In this document: in pieces, positions 5,802 to 7,409 of the stretch
Layout: every line of letters begins with the position of its first letter
Position numbering within the stretch: position 1 is the first letter of the stretch
Origin: DAIPXZ01 sp036782995
GTDB taxonomy: Bacteria; Bacillota; Clostridia; Saccharofermentanales; Saccharofermentanaceae
DNA length: 7,409 bases
Direction: 5' to 3'
Assembly: GCA_036782995.1 (NCBI GenBank)
Contig: DAIPXZ010000034.1
Span: forward strand, 1 to 7,409
The notes under the pieces: generated by a model
Seen by the model: only the letters and a program-made list of their open reading frames with translations
Database searches by the model: none
What the model was told of the DNA's origin: nothing
Translations under genes and position numbers: made by a program

Positions 5802-6755
5802 TTAGAAATCCTTCACTTCAGCGAGGATGTTCTTTACAGACTCTGCGGAAGCCTGGAGGAAACGGAGCTCCTGTGGATCAAGATCCAGCTCCAAAACACG
5901 CTCGATGCCGTCTGCGCCGATGATGGTCGGAACATTTGTAGCGACATCCGTGATACCATACTCGCCGTTCAATACGCTGCCGACGGTACGGATAGTATTT
6001 TCACCCTTAAGGAGAGACTTAGCAATAGTGGAAACAGAAACGGCAATACCATTGTAGGTAGCACCCTTGAGCTTAATAACCTCGGCACCCGAGAAGCGTG
6101 TCTTTTCGGCAATCTCAATGCGGTCTGCCTGTGTGAAGGGAATACCGGTTGTTTTGGAATAATCATCAATCGAAAGACCTGCGATATTTGTAGCACTCCA
6201 TGCCGGTAATTGAGAATCACCATGCTCACCGATGATATAGCCGTGAACGTTACGAACGTCGATGTCGAGCTTTTGAGAAAGTAATGTACGGAAACGTGCA
6301 CTATCCAGTACTGTACCGGAACCGAGGACACGATTACGTGGAAGTCCGGACCATTTCGTTACCATATAGGTAAGAACATCAACCGGATTGGAAACCAAAA
6401 GGATGTTACCTGTGGTGTAGTTTGCCATGATGCTCTGTGTAATATTCTTAGCAAGGGCGACATTCTTCTTTGCCAAATCCAAGCGAGTTTCGCCCGGCTT
6501 TCTCGGAATGCCTGCTGTCAAAATGATTAAGTCGCAATCCTTTACGTCGCTGTAATCACCGGCGTAAATATCCATCTGACCGAGGAAAGGGAGTCCGTGG
6601 CTGATATCAAGAGCTTCACCGGTTGCCTTGTCCTTATTAACATCAATGAGCACAAGCTCTGTACATAATTGTTGCATCGCCATAGAAAAAGCAATTGACG
6701 AACCAACAGCACCAGCACCAATAATTGCAACCTTAGAACCATGTTTAATATTCAT
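5802..6755 (-). CDS. ldh: L-lactate dehydrogenase (317 aa), with Arg at the substrate-specificity position
   Basis: This cytoplasmic NAD-dependent enzyme reduces pyruvate to L-lactate and regenerates NAD+ in fermentation. The Rossmann motif is GAGAVG (residues 13-18) with Asp38 for the NAD ribose. The mobile loop contains Arg91; the substrate and catalytic residues are Asn123, Asp151, Arg154 and His178 (in GEHGD). Length is normal (about 310-320 residues). The start ATG at 6755-6753 is preceded on the minus strand by AAAGGGAG and GAAAAGAAG. Notable: the loop reads IPRKPGETRLDL, with Arg85 where Bacillus-type LDH has Gln102; Arg at this place marks malate dehydrogenases, but the rest of the loop (GETRLDL) and GATYNGIA (231-238) are LDH-like. 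Enzymes with Arg here occur in annotated LDHs of anaerobic Firmicutes, as far as I recall. I call it LDH, with the substrate to be tested. It is transcribed alone, away from the rRNA-like promoters. Confidence 0.93.
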   Translation of the reverse strand: MNIKHGSKVAIIGAGAVGSSIAFSMAMQQLCTELVLIDVNKDKATGEALDISHGLPFLGQMDIYAGDYSDVKDCDLIILTAGIPRKPGETRLDLAKKNVALAKNITQSIMANYTTGNILLVSNPVDVLTYMVTKWSGLPRNRVLGSGTVLDSARFRTLLSQKLDIDVRNVHGYIIGEHGDSQLPAWSATNIAGLSIDDYSKTTGIPFTQADRIEIAEKTRFSGAEVIKLKGATYNGIAVSVSTIAKSLLKGENTIRTVGSVLNGEYGITDVATNVPTIIGADGIERVLELDLDPQELRFLQASAESVKNILAEVKDF

Positions 6756-6828
6756 CTTCTTTTCCGCTCCCTTTAACTATCGAAACTCTGAATTGTAATC
6801 GATTTTTTGTCATTGCCGAATATGCGAG

Positions 6829-6839
6829 ACCTCTAAAAT
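6829..6839. repeat. Direct repeat ACCTCTAAAAT, copy 1
   Basis: An exact 11-bp sequence, repeated at 6908-6918. This copy lies in the predicted ldh leader, about 35-45 nt downstream of the expected transcription start. Confidence 0.6.
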
Positions 6840-6879
6840 CGAATGTATCGATACTAGTTGGTCGCAATCTGGCAAGCGT

Positions 6880-6908
6880 ATTTTATTATGATTATTCCAC
6901 AATAGCAA
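6880..6908 (-). promoter_or_regulatory. ldh promoter with an operator-like palindrome in the spacer
   Basis: Read on the minus strand, the -35 is TTGCTA (6908-6903) and the -10 TAAAAT (6885-6880), exactly 17 bases apart. The spacer itself is the imperfect palindrome TTGTG-GAATAAT-CATAA, similar to Rex (NADH-sensing repressor) half sites. The predicted leader is about 115 nt. Confidence 0.5.
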
Positions 6909-6918
6909 CCTCTAAAAT
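6908..6918. repeat. Direct repeat ACCTCTAAAAT, copy 2
   Basis: The second exact copy, 79 bases from the first, directly abuts the upstream edge of the ldh -35 box. The pair flanks the promoter, which would suit a regulator that binds at both sites. Confidence 0.6.
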
Positions 6919-7162
6919 GAAAAACCCACGGATTGCATAAAACCAGCAAAAGAAAAAGCATTTTTATTGGTGGAAAAAGTCACTCGACAAACGAAATCAT
7001 ACCATATTCCCGTTTCTGGCATACACACGCTGTAACGGCTGCCGTACAATTACATCCTTATAATGTATATAAATAGTAAAATCATTTACCACCTAATCAT
7101 TCAATATAGGACGATGTACTATCACTTCCTGAAAACCACAAAAACAGGGAAGAACAATGGTG

Positions 7163-7191
7163 TGAACAAAGAAACGAATCTCGTGTATAAT
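7163..7191 (+). promoter_or_regulatory. Upstream (P1) promoter of the probable rRNA operon
   Basis: TGAACA (7163-7168) and TATAAT (7186-7191) are 17 bases apart. The -10 is perfect and the -35 matches four of six. It lies 132 bases before a second promoter in the same direction, and tandem promoters are usual ahead of rRNA operons. Confidence 0.5.
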
Positions 7192-7203
7192 AGCGCCTGT
7201 GTC

Positions 7204-7263
7204 TGAAAACGCTTGTATCAGGGGCGTTTCGGATTATTGTCATTCTCCCCGAAACCGTTTTCA
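7204..7263 (+). other. Nested or alternative stem-loop between the two promoters
   Basis: TGAAAACG (7204-7211) pairs with CGTTTTCA (7256-7263), and GTTTCGG (7226-7232) pairs with CCGAAAC (7249-7255), forming one long interrupted stem. Alternatively AAACGC (7207-7212) pairs with GCGTTT (7224-7229). It lies in the P1 transcript. No T-run follows, so it is not a simple terminator. Confidence 0.45.
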
Positions 7264-7294
7264 AAAAAAGAATGAAAAAATATCAAATTGGGTG

Positions 7295-7323
7295 TTGACA
7301 TACCAGGGGGTGGGTGATATTAT
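7295..7323 (+). promoter_or_regulatory. Main (P2) promoter of the probable rRNA operon
   Basis: A perfect -35 TTGACA (7295-7300) and a -10 TATTAT (7318-7323) are 17 bases apart. A TATAAT at 7321-7326 overlaps it at a 20-base spacing. The G-rich spacer and the strong boxes fit a stable-RNA promoter. Confidence 0.7.
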
Positions 7324-7409
7324 AATCAAGCGCTTCACGGAAACGACGAAGCGGACGGACCTTGAAAATTGAATAGAAGAGCAGAATTGAAACATAAAAC
7401 GAGCCTTAT
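7324..7409 (+). other. Leader of a probable 16S rRNA operon (gene itself outside the window)
   Basis: After P2 the sequence contains CTTGAAAATTGAATAG (7361-7376), a phrase typical of rRNA leaders and spacers in Firmicutes, and no ribosome binding site or ORF. The 16S gene would be expected to start shortly after the window. It could instead lead to tRNA genes. The call rests on resemblance, not on any rRNA sequence seen. Confidence 0.5.

Noticed and set aside
5595..6209. 204-codon plus-strand ORF
   Set aside because: It runs antisense through ldh and over the terminator hairpin; the ldh frame has full motif support.
7059..7064. TATAAT as a further plus-strand promoter
   Set aside because: No acceptable -35 lies 16-18 bases upstream.
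1..7409. CRISPR array, tRNA, complete insertion sequence
   Set aside because: I saw no regularly spaced repeats, no tRNA-like cloverleaf and no transposase with terminal repeats.

Overview
The window looks like chromosome of a fermentative anaerobe of the Firmicutes/Bacillota (Clostridia or Negativicutes). The grounds are an NAD-dependent lactate dehydrogenase, strong purine-rich ribosome binding sites, a class A D,D-carboxypeptidase and sigma-A type promoters. The genus cannot be fixed from the sequence alone.

Layout. Positions 1-872 hold the 3' end of a membrane-anchored D-alanyl-D-alanine carboxypeptidase and its terminator. Positions 1000-2560 are an AT-rich scar zone: an intact small XRE-type regulator, the first ~87 residues of a UvrD-like helicase cut off at about 1594, an unidentified conserved-looking reading frame on the minus strand (1810-2004), and a decayed amidohydrolase (about 2005-2554) with frameshifts, one of them attributable to a T6 run. 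Positions 2500-4580 hold an intact TetR-type regulator and an MFS exporter, with a 19-bp palindromic operator candidate between them. The exporter is linked by a chain of three ATGA stop/start overlaps, through two tiny ORFs, to the start region of a CPBP-family intramembrane protease (to 5591). A strong hairpin at 5735-5768 separates this unit from a convergent L-lactate dehydrogenase gene (5802-6755, minus).

Positions 6756-7409 carry no gene. This stretch holds the ldh promoter with an operator-like palindrome in its spacer, an 11-bp direct repeat around that promoter, and two tandem plus-strand promoters followed by a leader that resembles the start of an rRNA operon just beyond the window.

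Working together: the TetR/MFS pair is a typical regulated drug-efflux cassette, with the CPBP protein possibly co-expressed. The XRE/helicase pair resembles the start of a truncated defence or DNA-processing locus. The whole 1000-5700 stretch reads as an accessory island made of successive insertions and deletions between housekeeping genes. I did not find a convincing intact, undescribed system. The most testable novelties are the unusual LDH specificity residue, the ATGA overlap chain and the composite junctions in the scar zone.
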